From positions 434,001 through 498,000 of the forward strand of contig NZ_JBGUAX010000005.1 in NCBI RefSeq assembly GCF_041821065.1: a stretch of 64,000 nucleotides of DNA. Reading direction: 5' to 3'. The DNA is from Egicoccus sp. AB-alg2 (GTDB lineage Bacteria; Actinomycetota; Nitriliruptoria; Nitriliruptorales; Nitriliruptoraceae). Each line of letters begins with the position of its first letter. Position 1 is the stretch's first letter. Position numbers and translations under genes: made by a program. Below the pieces are notes generated by a model. That model worked only from the letters and a program-made list of their open reading frames with translations. It searched no databases and was not told where the DNA came from. Below, one piece after another: positions 9,010 through 17,567 of the stretch.

Positions 9010-9317
9010 GCGCCGACCCGGCCGAGCAGCTCGGAGATGCGCACGCCCAGTTCGTCACCGACGACGACCACGTCGCCGCGGGCCACGGGGGTGCCGTTGG
9101 CGAGCACGTCGACGGGCGCGCCGGCGAGCCGGTCGAGCTCCACGACGCTGCCCTCCTGGAGGCGCAGCAGCTCACGCAGCGGCAGCCGCACGCGACCGAG
9201 CTCGACGGTGACCGTCAGCTCGACGTCGGCGAGCAGGTGCAGGTCCCCGGCGGGGCCCAGGCCGGCGCCGGCGGTGAGGTCGGGCAACTCGGCACGGGTG
9301 GCGGTCTCGGGCATCAC
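9006..9317 (-). CDS. fliN: Flagellar switch protein FliN
   Basis: 103 residues; the C-terminal ~75 form the SpoA/FliN surface-presentation domain (LTVTVELGRVRLPLRELLRL, then GDVVVVGDELGVRISELLG). It forms the C-ring base with FliM. The start is either GTG 9317 (GTGA overlap with fliM) or the adjacent ATG 9314. It is the short FliN form rather than a FliY fusion with a CheC-like phosphatase domain. Confidence 0.95.
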   Translation of the reverse strand: MMPETATRAELPDLTAGAGLGPAGDLHLLADVELTVTVELGRVRLPLRELLRLQEGSVVELDRLAGAPVDVLANGTPVARGDVVVVGDELGVRISELLGRVGA

Positions 9318-10285
9318 GACACGAGCTCCTGGGTCAGGGCGGCCAGCGGGTCGGCGGCGCGTGCGCTGGCGGGCGGGGTGACGATCTGGACGGCGAGGCG
9401 GCGCCCGCGCCGGCCGGGGTGGGCACGGCCGAGGTCGTGGCCGTCGCAGGCCAGCCGCGCCGGCGCGCCGACGGGGTGGTCGAGCGACAGCACGTCGCCG
9501 GGCTGCAGCCCGGCGAGGACGGAGGCGGGCAGCGTGGAGCCCCCGAGCACGACCCGCAGCTCGAGCGGGGCGTCCAGGAGCGCGCCGCGGGCGACGGACG
9601 CGGCGGCCGGGTCGACGTCCTCGGGCGTGCCGCCGGCCAGCGCGTCGAGGTGGCCGAGCAGGGGTGCCACCGGGTAGCCGATGCTGAGCAGGCCCTGGGC
9701 CGGCAGGTCGCCGCGGACCTCGATGCGGTAGGTGAGCAGCAGCAGCAGCTCGCCCGGTGCGGACAGCTGCATCGGCTGCGGGCTGGTCTCGATGCCGAGC
9801 AGCTCGGACGGCTCGCCGCCGAGGTCGCGCAGGGCTTCGTCGATGGCCCGGACGGCCGGCGTCAGCAGCCCGCTGGCGATCAGTCCCGTCTCGAGGTCGG
9901 TCGGGCGGCGCGGCACGGCCGTCTCGGCCGGGTCGCCGGGGCCGCCCAGGAGCCGCTCGACGAGCAGCAGTGCCAGCGGGAGGTCGAGGTCCAGCAGCGC
10001 CGTCGCACCCAGCGGTCCGACGCGCACGCTGGCCAGCGCCGTCGGCGTGGGCAGCGTCTTCACGTAGTCGTCAACCGACAGCTGCTCGGTGGCGAGGTGC
10101 TCGATCTCCAGCACGGCGTGGGTGGAGCCGGTCCACGCGCTCGACAGCCGCCGCACGAACGCGTCGTGGGCAGTCTCGAAGACCACGACCGCGTCCCGGT
10201 TGATCCGGCTGGGTCGGCGGAAGTCCACCGGGGTCACGGTCGTGGTGGACACGTCGGCCAGGGCTCGGCTCACGGGTACCTCCAC
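9314..10285 (-). CDS. fliM: Flagellar motor switch protein FliM
   Basis: 323 residues. It starts almost directly with VTPVDFRRPSRINRDAV, matching the family's V-x-P-Y-D-F-K-R-P segment, then the middle CheC-like domain and the C-terminal SpoA domain (VVLGGSTLPASVLAGLQPGD). The usual N-terminal peptide (LSQ-x-EIDALL) that binds phospho-CheY is not visible. This fits the absence of che genes in this window, though those could lie elsewhere. Ring partner of FliG and FliN. A 50-nt gap separates it from fliL. Confidence 0.94.
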   Translation of the reverse strand: MEVPVSRALADVSTTTVTPVDFRRPSRINRDAVVVFETAHDAFVRRLSSAWTGSTHAVLEIEHLATEQLSVDDYVKTLPTPTALASVRVGPLGATALLDLDLPLALLLVERLLGGPGDPAETAVPRRPTDLETGLIASGLLTPAVRAIDEALRDLGGEPSELLGIETSPQPMQLSAPGELLLLLTYRIEVRGDLPAQGLLSIGYPVAPLLGHLDALAGGTPEDVDPAAASVARGALLDAPLELRVVLGGSTLPASVLAGLQPGDVLSLDHPVGAPARLACDGHDLGRAHPGRRGRRLAVQIVTPPASARAADPLAALTQELVS

Positions 10286-10335
10286 GTCGAGGTGCCCGTC
10301 GGCCGGCCCCGGAACCGGTCAAGCGGTGGCCGGCG

Positions 10336-10788
10336 TCACTGCACGAGCAGCTCCGTGAGCACGACCCGGCGGATGACGTCGTCGCCCCAGATCTTCTTCG
10401 CGTCCTTCGTGAGCGCCGCCCGCAGCTGGTCCGAGCCCTCCGAGCTGCGCAGCTGGTCGGCGCGCATGCCCGAGACCTCGCGCAGCAGCGCGTCCTGCAG
10501 CAGCGGCGTGCGCGGCTGGATCGCCGCCGGGTCCGCCCCTTCGACCAGCACGATCGCCAGCGACACGCGCGCGTGGCTGGGCGAGTCGACCCCCAGCGTG
10601 GTGGTGAGCGGGTCCAGCGCGACGATCTCGCCGTCGGCCGCGGCCGGCGGTTCCTCGGCGGCGGCCGGTTTGAGGAACAGCCACCACCCGGCGACCGCGG
10701 CGACCACCAGCACCAGGACGGCGCCCAGCAGGACGAACTTCCTCGACGTCTTCTCGGGTTCGGTCGTGACGACCACGGCCTCGCTCAT
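10336..10788 (-). CDS. fliL: Flagellar basal-body-associated protein FliL
   Basis: 150 residues with one N-terminal membrane helix (FVLLGAVLVLVVAAVAGWWLF), a short Ala/Pro/Glu linker and a periplasm-side-type FliL domain (RVSLAIVLVEG ... LLQDALLREVSGMRADQLRS ... VVLTELLVQ). FliL surrounds the stator and modulates motor torque. ATG overlaps the motB stop. Confidence 0.93.
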   Translation of the reverse strand: MSEAVVVTTEPEKTSRKFVLLGAVLVLVVAAVAGWWLFLKPAAAEEPPAAADGEIVALDPLTTTLGVDSPSHARVSLAIVLVEGADPAAIQPRTPLLQDALLREVSGMRADQLRSSEGSDQLRAALTKDAKKIWGDDVIRRVVLTELLVQ

Positions 10789-11579
10789 GCGGCGGCCTCC
10801 TCTTCCAACAGCACGACGATGTCCACGCGCCGGTTCTTGGACCGGTTCGCGGGTGACGAGTTGGGCACGAGCGGACGGTGCTCGCCGTAGCCGACCGCCC
10901 CCACCTTGGTCGGCGGCAGCCCGTGCTCCTCCACCATCAGCCGCAGCACGGCCACGGCACGGTCGGTGGACAGGTTCCAGTTGTCGTAGCCAGCCCGGCG
11001 CAGCGGCAGGTCGTCGGTGTAGCCCTCGATCATGAGCTGGTTGGGGAAGTCACCCAGGATCGTCGCGACGGCCCCCAGGATCTCCCGGCCGCGATCGTCG
11101 ATCTCCGTCGACCCGAGCGCGAACAGCACGTCGTCGGTGGCGATCGACACGACCAGGCCGCGCTCCTCGCGGCGCTGCTCCACCAGCGCCTCCAGGCCGG
11201 CGTCCTGCAGCGCCTCCTCGAGCCTGCCGGCGATGCGGTCCAGCTGTGCCTCCCGGGCGGCGTCCACGGCCGCGGCGGCCGCTTCCATCGCCTCGGGCAG
11301 CACCGCCGTGTCGGCCGGCTGGATGCCCGGCTGGTCGACGTCCAGGCCGTTGCCGTCGGGCAGCAGCCCGGTCGCCTCCGGCAGCATGCCCTGGGCGGCG
11401 TTGTTGCCGAACGGCACCGTCAGGCCCTGCACGAACGAGGCCCACTTCAGCTGGTCGATCGTCGACATCGAGTACAGCATCACGAAGAAGGCCATCAGCA
11501 GCGTGACCATGTCGCCGTAGGTGGCGAGCCAGCGTTCGTTGCCGCCGCCCTTGGCGGCGCGCCGACGACGGGCGGGCAT
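10785..11579 (-). CDS. motB: Flagellar stator protein MotB
   Basis: 264 residues. A basic N-tail is followed by one membrane helix containing the proton-binding aspartate in TYGDMVTLLMAFFVMLYS, then a plug/linker region and an OmpA-like peptidoglycan-binding domain at the C-terminus (VMIEGYTDDLPLR-like segment, NWNLSTDRAVAVLR, RSKNRRVDIVV). The sequence around the channel resembles proton-type MotB. ATG overlaps the motA stop by 1 nt (TGATG). Confidence 0.97.
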   Translation of the reverse strand: MPARRRRAAKGGGNERWLATYGDMVTLLMAFFVMLYSMSTIDQLKWASFVQGLTVPFGNNAAQGMLPEATGLLPDGNGLDVDQPGIQPADTAVLPEAMEAAAAAVDAAREAQLDRIAGRLEEALQDAGLEALVEQRREERGLVVSIATDDVLFALGSTEIDDRGREILGAVATILGDFPNQLMIEGYTDDLPLRRAGYDNWNLSTDRAVAVLRLMVEEHGLPPTKVGAVGYGEHRPLVPNSSPANRSKNRRVDIVVLLEEEAAA

Positions 11580-12376
11580 CAGGCAGCCTTCCCGGCGGAC
11601 CGGTTGAGCCGGTCGGCCACACCCAGACGCTGCGAGGGCGGCAGGTAGGACTCGAGCCGCTCGATGACCCCGCGCGGGCTGGCACCGCGGCGGATCGTCA
11701 GGATGCCGTCGAGCGCGACGTCCATCGCGGCCAACTCGACGTCGTTGAGGCGCGTGAGGCGTTCGGCGATCGGGTTGAACACCAGGTTGGCGAACATCAC
11801 GCCGTAGAGCGTGGTGAGCAGCGCCAGCGCCATGCCCTTGCCGAGCTGGGAGGGGTCGGTGAGGTTGCCGAGCATGTTGATCAGCCCGATGACGGTGCCG
11901 ACCATCCCGAACGTGGGCGCATAGCCGGCCAGCGACCGGAAGAAACCGATGGCGGTGTTGTGCCGCTCGTCGAGGGCACTGATCTCGATCTCCAGCGTGT
12001 CCTTCAGGACCTCTTCGTCGACGCCGTCGACCAGCAGTTGGACGCCGGTGCGCACGAAGCGGTCGTCGATCTCGTCGAGCTTCGCCTCCAGCGCCAGCAT
12101 CCCGTCGCGGCGGGCGACCTCGGCCAGCAGCCCGAGCTGGGTGATGGTGTCCTGGACGTCCAGGGACTGGCCCTTGATCGCCTTGATGGCGCTCTTGGGC
12201 ACGGCCGTGATCTCGGACTTGCGGTAGGCCATGACGCCCGCGCCCAGGGCACCGAGCAGCACCAGGACCGCCGAGGACGGGCCGATGAGCGGGCCGAACG
12301 AGTTCCCGTCGATCAGCGTCGCGACGATGATGCCGAGCAGGGCGAGGACGAACCCGCCGAGGAAGAGCGGATCCAC
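11579..12376 (-). CDS. motA: Flagellar stator protein MotA
   Basis: 265 residues, GTG start 2 nt after the flbD stop. Four membrane helices are visible: two at the N-terminus (FLGGFVLALLGIIVATLIDG; SAVLVLLGALGAGVMAY) and two near 150-210 (APTFGMVGTVIGLINMLGNL; MALALLTTLYGVMFANLVF). The large cytoplasmic loop between helices 2 and 3 contacts FliG. Together with MotB it forms the ion channel that drives rotation. Confidence 0.97.
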   Translation of the reverse strand: MDPLFLGGFVLALLGIIVATLIDGNSFGPLIGPSSAVLVLLGALGAGVMAYRKSEITAVPKSAIKAIKGQSLDVQDTITQLGLLAEVARRDGMLALEAKLDEIDDRFVRTGVQLLVDGVDEEVLKDTLEIEISALDERHNTAIGFFRSLAGYAPTFGMVGTVIGLINMLGNLTDPSQLGKGMALALLTTLYGVMFANLVFNPIAERLTRLNDVELAAMDVALDGILTIRRGASPRGVIERLESYLPPSQRLGVADRLNRSAGKAA

Positions 12377-12378
12377 GG

Positions 12379-12621
12379 TCAGTGCTCCTCGTCGCGCACG
12401 ACGGACAGCGTGGGCCCGGCGGCGCGCAGGTCGTCAGCGGCGACCAGCAGGGAGGCGCGGAAGGCGACGATGCGTTCCACGACCGAACGCGGTTGCTCCT
12501 CGACGATGACGCGACGGCCGTCGACGAGCGTCAGCACCGTGTCCGGGGTCGCTTCGATCGACTCGATGAGGTCCGCGTTGACGAACATCGGTTCGCCGCG
12601 GAGTCGGTGCACGAGGATCAC
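12379..12621 (-). CDS. flbD: FlbD-family flagellar protein (SwrD-type)
   Basis: 80 residues with the hallmark start VILVHRLRGEPMFVNADLIE, then ESIEATPDTVLTLVDGRRV; this is the FlbD/SwrD family found beside motAB in Gram-positive and spirochaete flagellar operons. In Bacillus the homologue raises motor torque. GTG start chosen because GGAGGTG lies 7 nt upstream. First gene of the operon, with a sigma-28-like promoter 54 nt upstream. Confidence 0.92.
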   Translation of the reverse strand: MILVHRLRGEPMFVNADLIESIEATPDTVLTLVDGRRVIVEEQPRSVVERIVAFRASLLVAADDLRAAGPTLSVVRDEEH

Positions 12622-12674
12622 TGCCGCACCTCCATGTGCTGGCACTGCGGGCACGTCCGTATGCCCTCCCTCTC

Positions 12675-12692
12675 TGATCGGCGCGCCGATCA
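12675..12692. promoter_or_regulatory. 18-bp perfect palindrome over the flbD promoter
   Basis: TGATCGGCGCGCCGATCA is a perfect inverted repeat whose right half is the -10 element of the flbD promoter. A dimeric regulator bound here would occlude the promoter. It contains two overlapping GCCGATCA -10-like boxes, one per strand. Confidence 0.5.
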
Positions 12693-12701
12693 CCGGCTGA
12701 A
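12675..12701 (-). promoter_or_regulatory. Candidate FliA (sigma-28) promoter for flbD-motAB operon
   Basis: On the minus strand GCTTCAG (-35 part TTCAG at 12701-12697) is followed by 14 nt and GCCGATCA (12682-12675). The -10 matches the sigma-28 consensus GCCGATAA in its first six bases. The same GCTTCAG upstream element occurs at the flgB and fliC promoters. The -10 is also one half of an 18-bp palindrome. Confidence 0.6.
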
Positions 12702-12805
12702 GCGGCGCGTGCGCCATTCGACCGTGGCCGGCGCGGTGCGGTCCCCGTACCGATGGAGCCGAACCGCGCAAGCCGGCGCCCGGACGGCCGACCAGGTGAC
12801 GACGA

Positions 12806-14041
12806 ATGCCGCGACGGGGACCGGATCCGTTGTCGAACCTCCTTGGCCAGGTGCTGGTGGCGCGCCAGCAGATCGTCGACGCCCGCTTCCGCGCGGTCGG
12901 CTACGAACTGCTCCACCGTCCCGTCCCGGACGTGGCCAGCGGCGCACCGCCGCTGGACGGGCGGGCCGCCACCGCGCGCGTGATCGTCAACGGCCTGCTC
13001 GCGCTGGGCCGCGGGGCGCTGACCGGCGGTCTGGAGGCGTGGATCAACATCCCGCCGTCGATGTTCCTCGCCGGCGACCTGCACGCGCTGCCCAGCGACG
13101 GTGTCACGCTGGAGGTCCTCGAGGAGAGCGCCGACGACCCCGCCTTCCGCCAGGCGCTCACCCAGCACCGCGAGGCGGGGTTCCGGCTGGCGTTGGACGA
13201 CCTCGTCCCCGACGACCCGCGCCTGGGACTGGTCGACCTCGTCGACGTGGCGAAGGTCGACCTGCTGGCCGCACCGCTGGACGACGCCCTGGCGTTGGTG
13301 GCGCAGCTGTCCCCGCGCTGCACCGTGCTGGCCGAGAAGGTCGAGGACGCCGAGGTGGCCCGCCGCGCCCTGGCCGCCGGCGCCACGCTGCTGCAGGGCT
13401 TCCACGTCACGCGCCCCGAGGTGCTCGGCGCCGTGCGGCCGCTCGGGCTGCCCGCTGCGCACCTGCGGCTGCTGCGGGCGCTCGCCGACGAGGAGGTCGA
13501 CCTCGGACGGGTCGCCGACCTGGTGCGCAGCGACGTGATGCTGGCGGACCGGTTCCTCCGGCTGGTCCGGCGTGAGGTCGGCTGGCGTCCGCTCAGCGGT
13601 GTCCAGGACGGGCTGCTGTTCCTCGGGCAGCGGGCCGTGCGGCGGTGGGTTTCGTTGCTGGTGTTGGCCGCGACCGTGCAGGACGACACCGCCGACCTCG
13701 TCGCGCGTGCGGCCGGGCGCGCCCGCTTCTGCGAGTGCCTCGCCGAGACGGCCGGCACGCCGGCCGCCTTCGACGCCTTCGTGCTCGGCCTGTTCTCCGT
13801 CCTGGGGCCCGACGGGCGGGTCGCACCGACGGTCATCGCGGAGCTGCCGCTGGAGCCCGCGGTGCAGACGGCGCTGGTCACCGGCGAGGGGCCGCTGCGA
13901 CCGCTGCTGGACCTGGCCATGACCGCCGAGCAGGCGGCATGGGACCCCCTGCTGCTTGCAGGCGCCGCGCACGGTTTCAGCGGCGAACAACTGGCCCGCG
14001 CCAGCCTCGAGGGCCTGCGTTTCGACGCCGCCGCCGGCTGA
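12806..14041 (+). CDS. EAL-HDOD (YuxH-type) signalling protein
   Basis: 411 residues. N-terminal ~200 residues are an EAL-like domain of the YuxH type (FRAVGYELLHR, WINIPPSMFL, LALDDLVPDD, VAKVDLL, AEKVED, LLQGFHVTRPE). Canonical EAL residues are replaced (YELL for EAL), so it probably binds or has lost c-di-GMP rather than hydrolysing it. The C-terminal half is an HDOD domain (LLRALADEEVDLGRVADLVR, then LGQRAVRRWVSLLVL). It sits between the two large flagellar operons and is divergent from flbD, suggesting a link between second-messenger signalling and motility. AGGTGA lies 6 nt before the ATG; a TTG at 12830 is an alternative start. Confidence 0.85.
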   Translation: MPRRGPDPLSNLLGQVLVARQQIVDARFRAVGYELLHRPVPDVASGAPPLDGRAATARVIVNGLLALGRGALTGGLEAWINIPPSMFLAGDLHALPSDGVTLEVLEESADDPAFRQALTQHREAGFRLALDDLVPDDPRLGLVDLVDVAKVDLLAAPLDDALALVAQLSPRCTVLAEKVEDAEVARRALAAGATLLQGFHVTRPEVLGAVRPLGLPAAHLRLLRALADEEVDLGRVADLVRSDVMLADRFLRLVRREVGWRPLSGVQDGLLFLGQRAVRRWVSLLVLAATVQDDTADLVARAAGRARFCECLAETAGTPAAFDAFVLGLFSVLGPDGRVAPTVIAELPLEPAVQTALVTGEGPLRPLLDLAMTAEQAAWDPLLLAGAAHGFSGEQLARASLEGLRFDAAAG

Positions 14042-14151
14042 CGCTCGCGCTGCGGGCTCGCGGTCCGCGGTCTGTCCGATGGGAGGCCCTCAGCACCGCG
14101 CGGTCCCTCGTCGCGACCTTGACTCGACCCCCGACGCCGAGGAGGGCCGAC

Positions 14152-15418
14152 GTGCGGCAACTGCTGTTCTGGGTTCGCAGCGACCAGGCCGAGGAGGTCT
14201 GCACCCGTGCCGCCGGCGCCGGAGCGACCCACACCTTGCGGGTGGCCGCCACACCGGGGCAGGGACCACCGCAGGAACTGCTGTACGTCCACCTGCCGAA
14301 CGACCGGTTCGATGCCGTGCTGGCCGCCCTCGAACCCGTGGAGGAACTGCGCGGAGCATTCGACCGTGACAGCATCGTGCTGATCGAGCCACCACCGCAG
14401 GCACTGCCGGACCAGGTCACCGACGTCACCTCGCGAGGACCCTTGGAGATCCTCGTCGAGGGATTGCAGAGCCTGGGTGCGTGGCCTCCGTTCCTGCTCT
14501 ACTCCGCGGTCGCCGGGGCGGTCGTCTGGGCCGGTCTCGTGTCGGACACGACCTTCCTGCTGACGGCCGCGATGCTGATCGCCCCCTATGCCGCGCCGGC
14601 GATGACGACGGCCCTGGCCACGGCTCGGGGTGACGCGCGTCTGCTGCGGCGCAGCGTGGGGCGGTACGTGTCCGGCATCGCCACCACGGCGGTGGTGGCG
14701 GCGCTGCTGACGCTGACCGTCGGTGGGCGTGACCCGACCCCATTGATGGTGCGCGTGGCAGATGTCGGCACGACGGCGATCCTGCTGCCGATGGCCGCCG
14801 GCGTCGCCGGAGCGCTGAGCTTCGGCCGAGCCGACCGCACCGGCATCGTCTCCGGCGCCGGGGTCGGCATGCTCGTGGCGCTGGCGCTGGCACCCCAGGC
14901 GGGGCTGCTCGGCATCGGTCTCGTCCTGGGCGAAGCGCACCTCGTGACGTCGGCTGCGTTCGTCGGTGCGATGCAGCTGGTCGGCATCAACGTCGCCGCC
15001 GGCCATCGTGTTCCACGTGATGGGGGTGCGCCGGACGATCCCGCGGGCGCGCGACGGGAGTCGGCTCGTGGGACTGGCCACCATCGCCGTCACCGTCGTG
15101 GCCCTCGCCGGGCTGCTGGGCCTGCAGTGGGCGACCGCCCCGGCGCTCACGCGTGAGACGGTGACGACGCGGGCGCAGGCGATCGCCACCGCGGTGCTCG
15201 ACGAGACGCCAGGCGTGATCCCGGTCGCGGCCGAGGCCCGCTTCCCACTGAGCTCGCACGTCCCCGACGAGCTCTTCGTCCTGCAGGTCGAGGTGCTGCG
15301 TACGGAGGAATCCGGCGACATGGAGGACGAGCTTGCCGCGCTGGTCCTCGAGCGGCTGCGCAGCGAGTTCCCCAACGCCGACCCGCGCGTCGCCGTCGAC
15401 GTCGTCGGCGCCCATTGA
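14152..15418 (+). pseudogene. DUF389 membrane protein, interrupted by a +1 frameshift
   Basis: GTG at 14152 with GGAGGG 5 nt upstream. The N-terminal soluble domain (about residues 1-95) and several membrane segments (FLLYSAVAGAVVWAGLV; FLLTAAMLIAPYAAPAMTTA, the most conserved DUF389 motif) are read in this frame up to LVGINVAA at about 15000. From there the frame gives a low-complexity Arg/Gly tail ending at 15156. The frame one base later continues naturally: AIVFHVMGVRRT, another membrane segment (LVGLATIAVTVVALAGLLGL) and a soluble tail to a stop at 15418. Removing one G near 15001 restores one ~420-residue DUF389 protein. It is a real pseudogene, a sequencing error or, less likely, programmed. 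Function of DUF389 is unknown. Confidence 0.75.
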
Positions 15419-15918
15419 CGCGGTTCGCTGCCGCCGGCCCGCCTGCGGACCACCGTCTGCGAGGCGCCTTCGCGGCATCGCGGACCGAAACGGGTGCGAG
15501 TATGCACGTTGCTCAGCATCCGATCTCGGTGCGCTTCGTGCCATACCGGCTACCTCGCCTCTCAGCGTCGAGGCTGGTCCGCGATGGCATGACCGGGGGT
15601 GCGCGCAATGGCGGCCGCCCCCGCCATCGGTGGCGCCGCTCCCGACCCACCGCGGTCCGGCCACCACGCTGGGCCACCCGCGGCGGGTTGCGCCCGGCGA
15701 ATCCCGGTCTCTCGGAGGCCGGCGGTCACCGGGCGGGCGGCCGCCTCGCACCGCCTTCCTGACAGGGACGTCTGCAATGGACGTTCGGGGTCCCCGGCCG
15801 AAGGGCCCAACCCCACCAAGACAGGGTTGGTCGCCTCAGCAGACGCTCGGCCAGCCGCATCGGCAGACAGGGAAGCGTCATGTACGGCGAGACCACTACT
15901 CCACAGGGAGGGATGCGC
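15419..15918. other. Intergenic stretch without a convincing gene
   Basis: 500 bases between the DUF389 gene and the small membrane protein. Several frames are open on both strands but they lack SD motifs, family similarity or protein-like composition. I see no clear promoter or hairpin. Confidence 0.5.
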
Positions 15919-16140
15919 ATGGCGGAGGACATGGAAGACCGGGTTCGAACTCTGGAGACCGCGCAGGCCACACAGGCGGCGACACTGGCGGGCGCGCAGG
16001 CGACGCAGACGGCCGGCATGGCCGGAATGAGCTCGACCATGACGGCCATGCAGGCCGGCACGATGGGAACGATGGTGGCGGGCGCCGCCGGTCTGATCAT
16101 CGGCATCTTCCTCGGGATGGCGATCGCGAAGAGCCGGTAG
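15919..16140 (+). CDS. Small protein with AQATQ repeats and C-terminal membrane helix
   Basis: 73 residues from ATG 15919, chosen because GGGAGG ends 6 nt before it; an ATG at 15913 is directly abutting the SD. It starts MAEDMEDRVRTLETAQATQ, then near-repeats (AQATQAATLAG / AQATQTAGMAGM) rich in Ala/Thr/Met. A C-terminal membrane segment (AGAAGLIIGIFLGMAIA) follows. Layout suggests a tail-anchored coiled-coil or amphipathic protein; function unknown. It is followed by a strong terminator shared with flgE. Confidence 0.65.
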   Translation: MAEDMEDRVRTLETAQATQAATLAGAQATQTAGMAGMSSTMTAMQAGTMGTMVAGAAGLIIGIFLGMAIAKSR

Positions 16141-16263
16141 CGCGCGTCGCCGGGCCGGTGGCAGGCGGTGAGCCGTTGACGCGACCTCGCCGCGACGGCG
16201 TCGACGGCGCCGCGTACGCCGGGCGGTGCGCGACGAGATGACAGACGCGCGTCCAGTACGACG

Positions 16264-16290
16264 GGAGGCCGGCCCATCGGGCCGGCCTCC
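16264..16290. terminator. Bidirectional terminator hairpin
   Basis: 12-bp perfect stem GGAGGCCGGCCC / GGGCCGGCCTCC with a 3-nt loop, between the convergent ends of the small plus-strand gene and flgE. No long T-tract is present on either side. Confidence 0.7.
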
Positions 16291-16308
16291 TCGCAGGTCG
16301 TGGCGTGG

Positions 16309-17097
16309 TCAGCGCTTGAGGTTGACCAGTTCCTGCAGCAGTTCGTCGCTGGCGGTGATGGTGCGGGCGTTGGCCTGGAACCCGCGCTGGGCGAGGATCA
16401 GGTTGGTGAACTCCGCGGCCATGTCGACGTTCGACATCTCCAGCGTGCCGGCCTGAAGACCCCCCAGCCCGTTGCCGTCGCCGGGGACGCCGACGATCGG
16501 CGCGCCGGCCGCGTCGCCGGCGTCGAACAGGCCGTTCCCGACGCGGGTCAGCCCGCCCGGGTTCGGGAAGCGGGCCAGCTGGATCTGACCGAGCTGCTGC
16601 TGCTGGCCGTCGACCCGGCCGGTGACGGTCCCGTCCGAACCGATGGCCAGGTCGGTGGCCTGGCCGACGTTGATCGGACCGTTGGTGCCGGTGACGCGCA
16701 GGCCCTCCGGGGTGACGAGGTTGCCGTTGTTGTCGACGCCGAACGCGCCGGCACGCGTGTAGAAGTTGGTGCCGGCGGCGTCCTGCACGACGAAGAACCC
16801 GTCGCCCTGGATCGCCACGTCGGTCGCCCGGCCGGTCACCTGCGAGGCGCCCTGGGTGAAGACCAGGTCGGTGGCCGCGACCGACGAGCCCAGTCCGAGC
16901 TGCATCGGGTTGACACCGCCGTTGTTCGCGCCGCCGGCGGTGCCGCCGCGCACGACCTGGGTGAGTGTCTCCTGGAAGGTGGTACGTACCGACTTGTAGC
17001 CGGCGGTGTTGACGTTGGCGACGTTGTTGCCGGTCACGTCCATCATGGTCTGGTGGGACCGCAGCCCGGAGACCGCGGAGAACATCGAACGAAGCAT
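16309..17097 (-). CDS. flgE: Flagellar hook protein (FlgE/FlgG type)
   Basis: 262 residues. N-terminal rod/hook motif MLRSMFSAVSGLRSHQ, then MDVTGNNVANVNTAGYKSVR; C-terminal FlgE/FlgG helix with SNVDMAAEFTNLILAQRGFQ and ASDELLQELVNLKR. The central TDVAIQGDGFFVVQ is the conserved FlgE/G/F core. Being directly after flgD identifies it as the hook protein, although it is short (FlgG-sized) for FlgE. Last gene of the flgB operon; the terminator at 16264-16290 follows. Confidence 0.92.
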   Translation of the reverse strand: MLRSMFSAVSGLRSHQTMMDVTGNNVANVNTAGYKSVRTTFQETLTQVVRGGTAGGANNGGVNPMQLGLGSSVAATDLVFTQGASQVTGRATDVAIQGDGFFVVQDAAGTNFYTRAGAFGVDNNGNLVTPEGLRVTGTNGPINVGQATDLAIGSDGTVTGRVDGQQQQLGQIQLARFPNPGGLTRVGNGLFDAGDAAGAPIVGVPGDGNGLGGLQAGTLEMSNVDMAAEFTNLILAQRGFQANARTITASDELLQELVNLKR

Positions 17098-17123
17098 CGG
17101 ATGGCTCTCTTCTCGCCTGGCGA

Positions 17124-17558
17124 TCAGGCGTCGTCGGTGGTGCGGCGGACCTCGGTGACCTGGTCGAAGGGGACTTCCTGTCCCCCGATGTCCAGGACCG
17201 GGCCCAGCGTCGTGTAGCGAACGGCGTCGACGACGCCTTCGACGGTGCCGCCATCCGTGGCGAGCGCACTGACGTTGGATCCGACCAGCCCCGCGGCGGC
17301 CACGGCGTTCTGCAGGCCGAGGTCGCGACGCTGGAGGGTTGCGAGCTGTTGGACGGCGTCGAGCTGCGCGAGCTGCGCCGTCTGCATCATCATCGCGGTG
17401 GGATCGGACGGGTTCATCGGGTTCTGGTAGCGCAGCTGGGCCACCATGAGCTGGAGGAAGCCGTCGCTGCCGAGACCGCCGAGCGCGGTCAGGGCACCGT
17501 CACCGGTGGGCAGGCCGGCGGTCGCGCCGATCCCGGTGCCCGTGGCGATGGTCGTCAT
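17124..17558 (-). CDS. flgD: Flagellar hook-capping protein FlgD
   Basis: 144 residues with the N-terminal FlgD signature (FLQLMVAQLRYQNPMNPSDP). The protein ends soon after the Ig-like start (VEGVVDAVRYTTLGPVLDIG), so it is the short form common in Gram-positives. It caps the growing hook. It begins 9 nt after the fliK stop and is followed 26 nt later by the hook gene. Confidence 0.95.
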   Translation of the reverse strand: MTTIATGTGIGATAGLPTGDGALTALGGLGSDGFLQLMVAQLRYQNPMNPSDPTAMMMQTAQLAQLDAVQQLATLQRRDLGLQNAVAAAGLVGSNVSALATDGGTVEGVVDAVRYTTLGPVLDIGGQEVPFDQVTEVRRTTDDA

Positions 17559-17567
17559 CGTGGACTC

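Noticed and set aside
12434-15519. Long minus-strand frames opposite the EAL-HDOD and DUF389 genes
   Set aside because: Low-complexity Arg/Ser/Pro translations lying fully antisense to genes with recognisable families.
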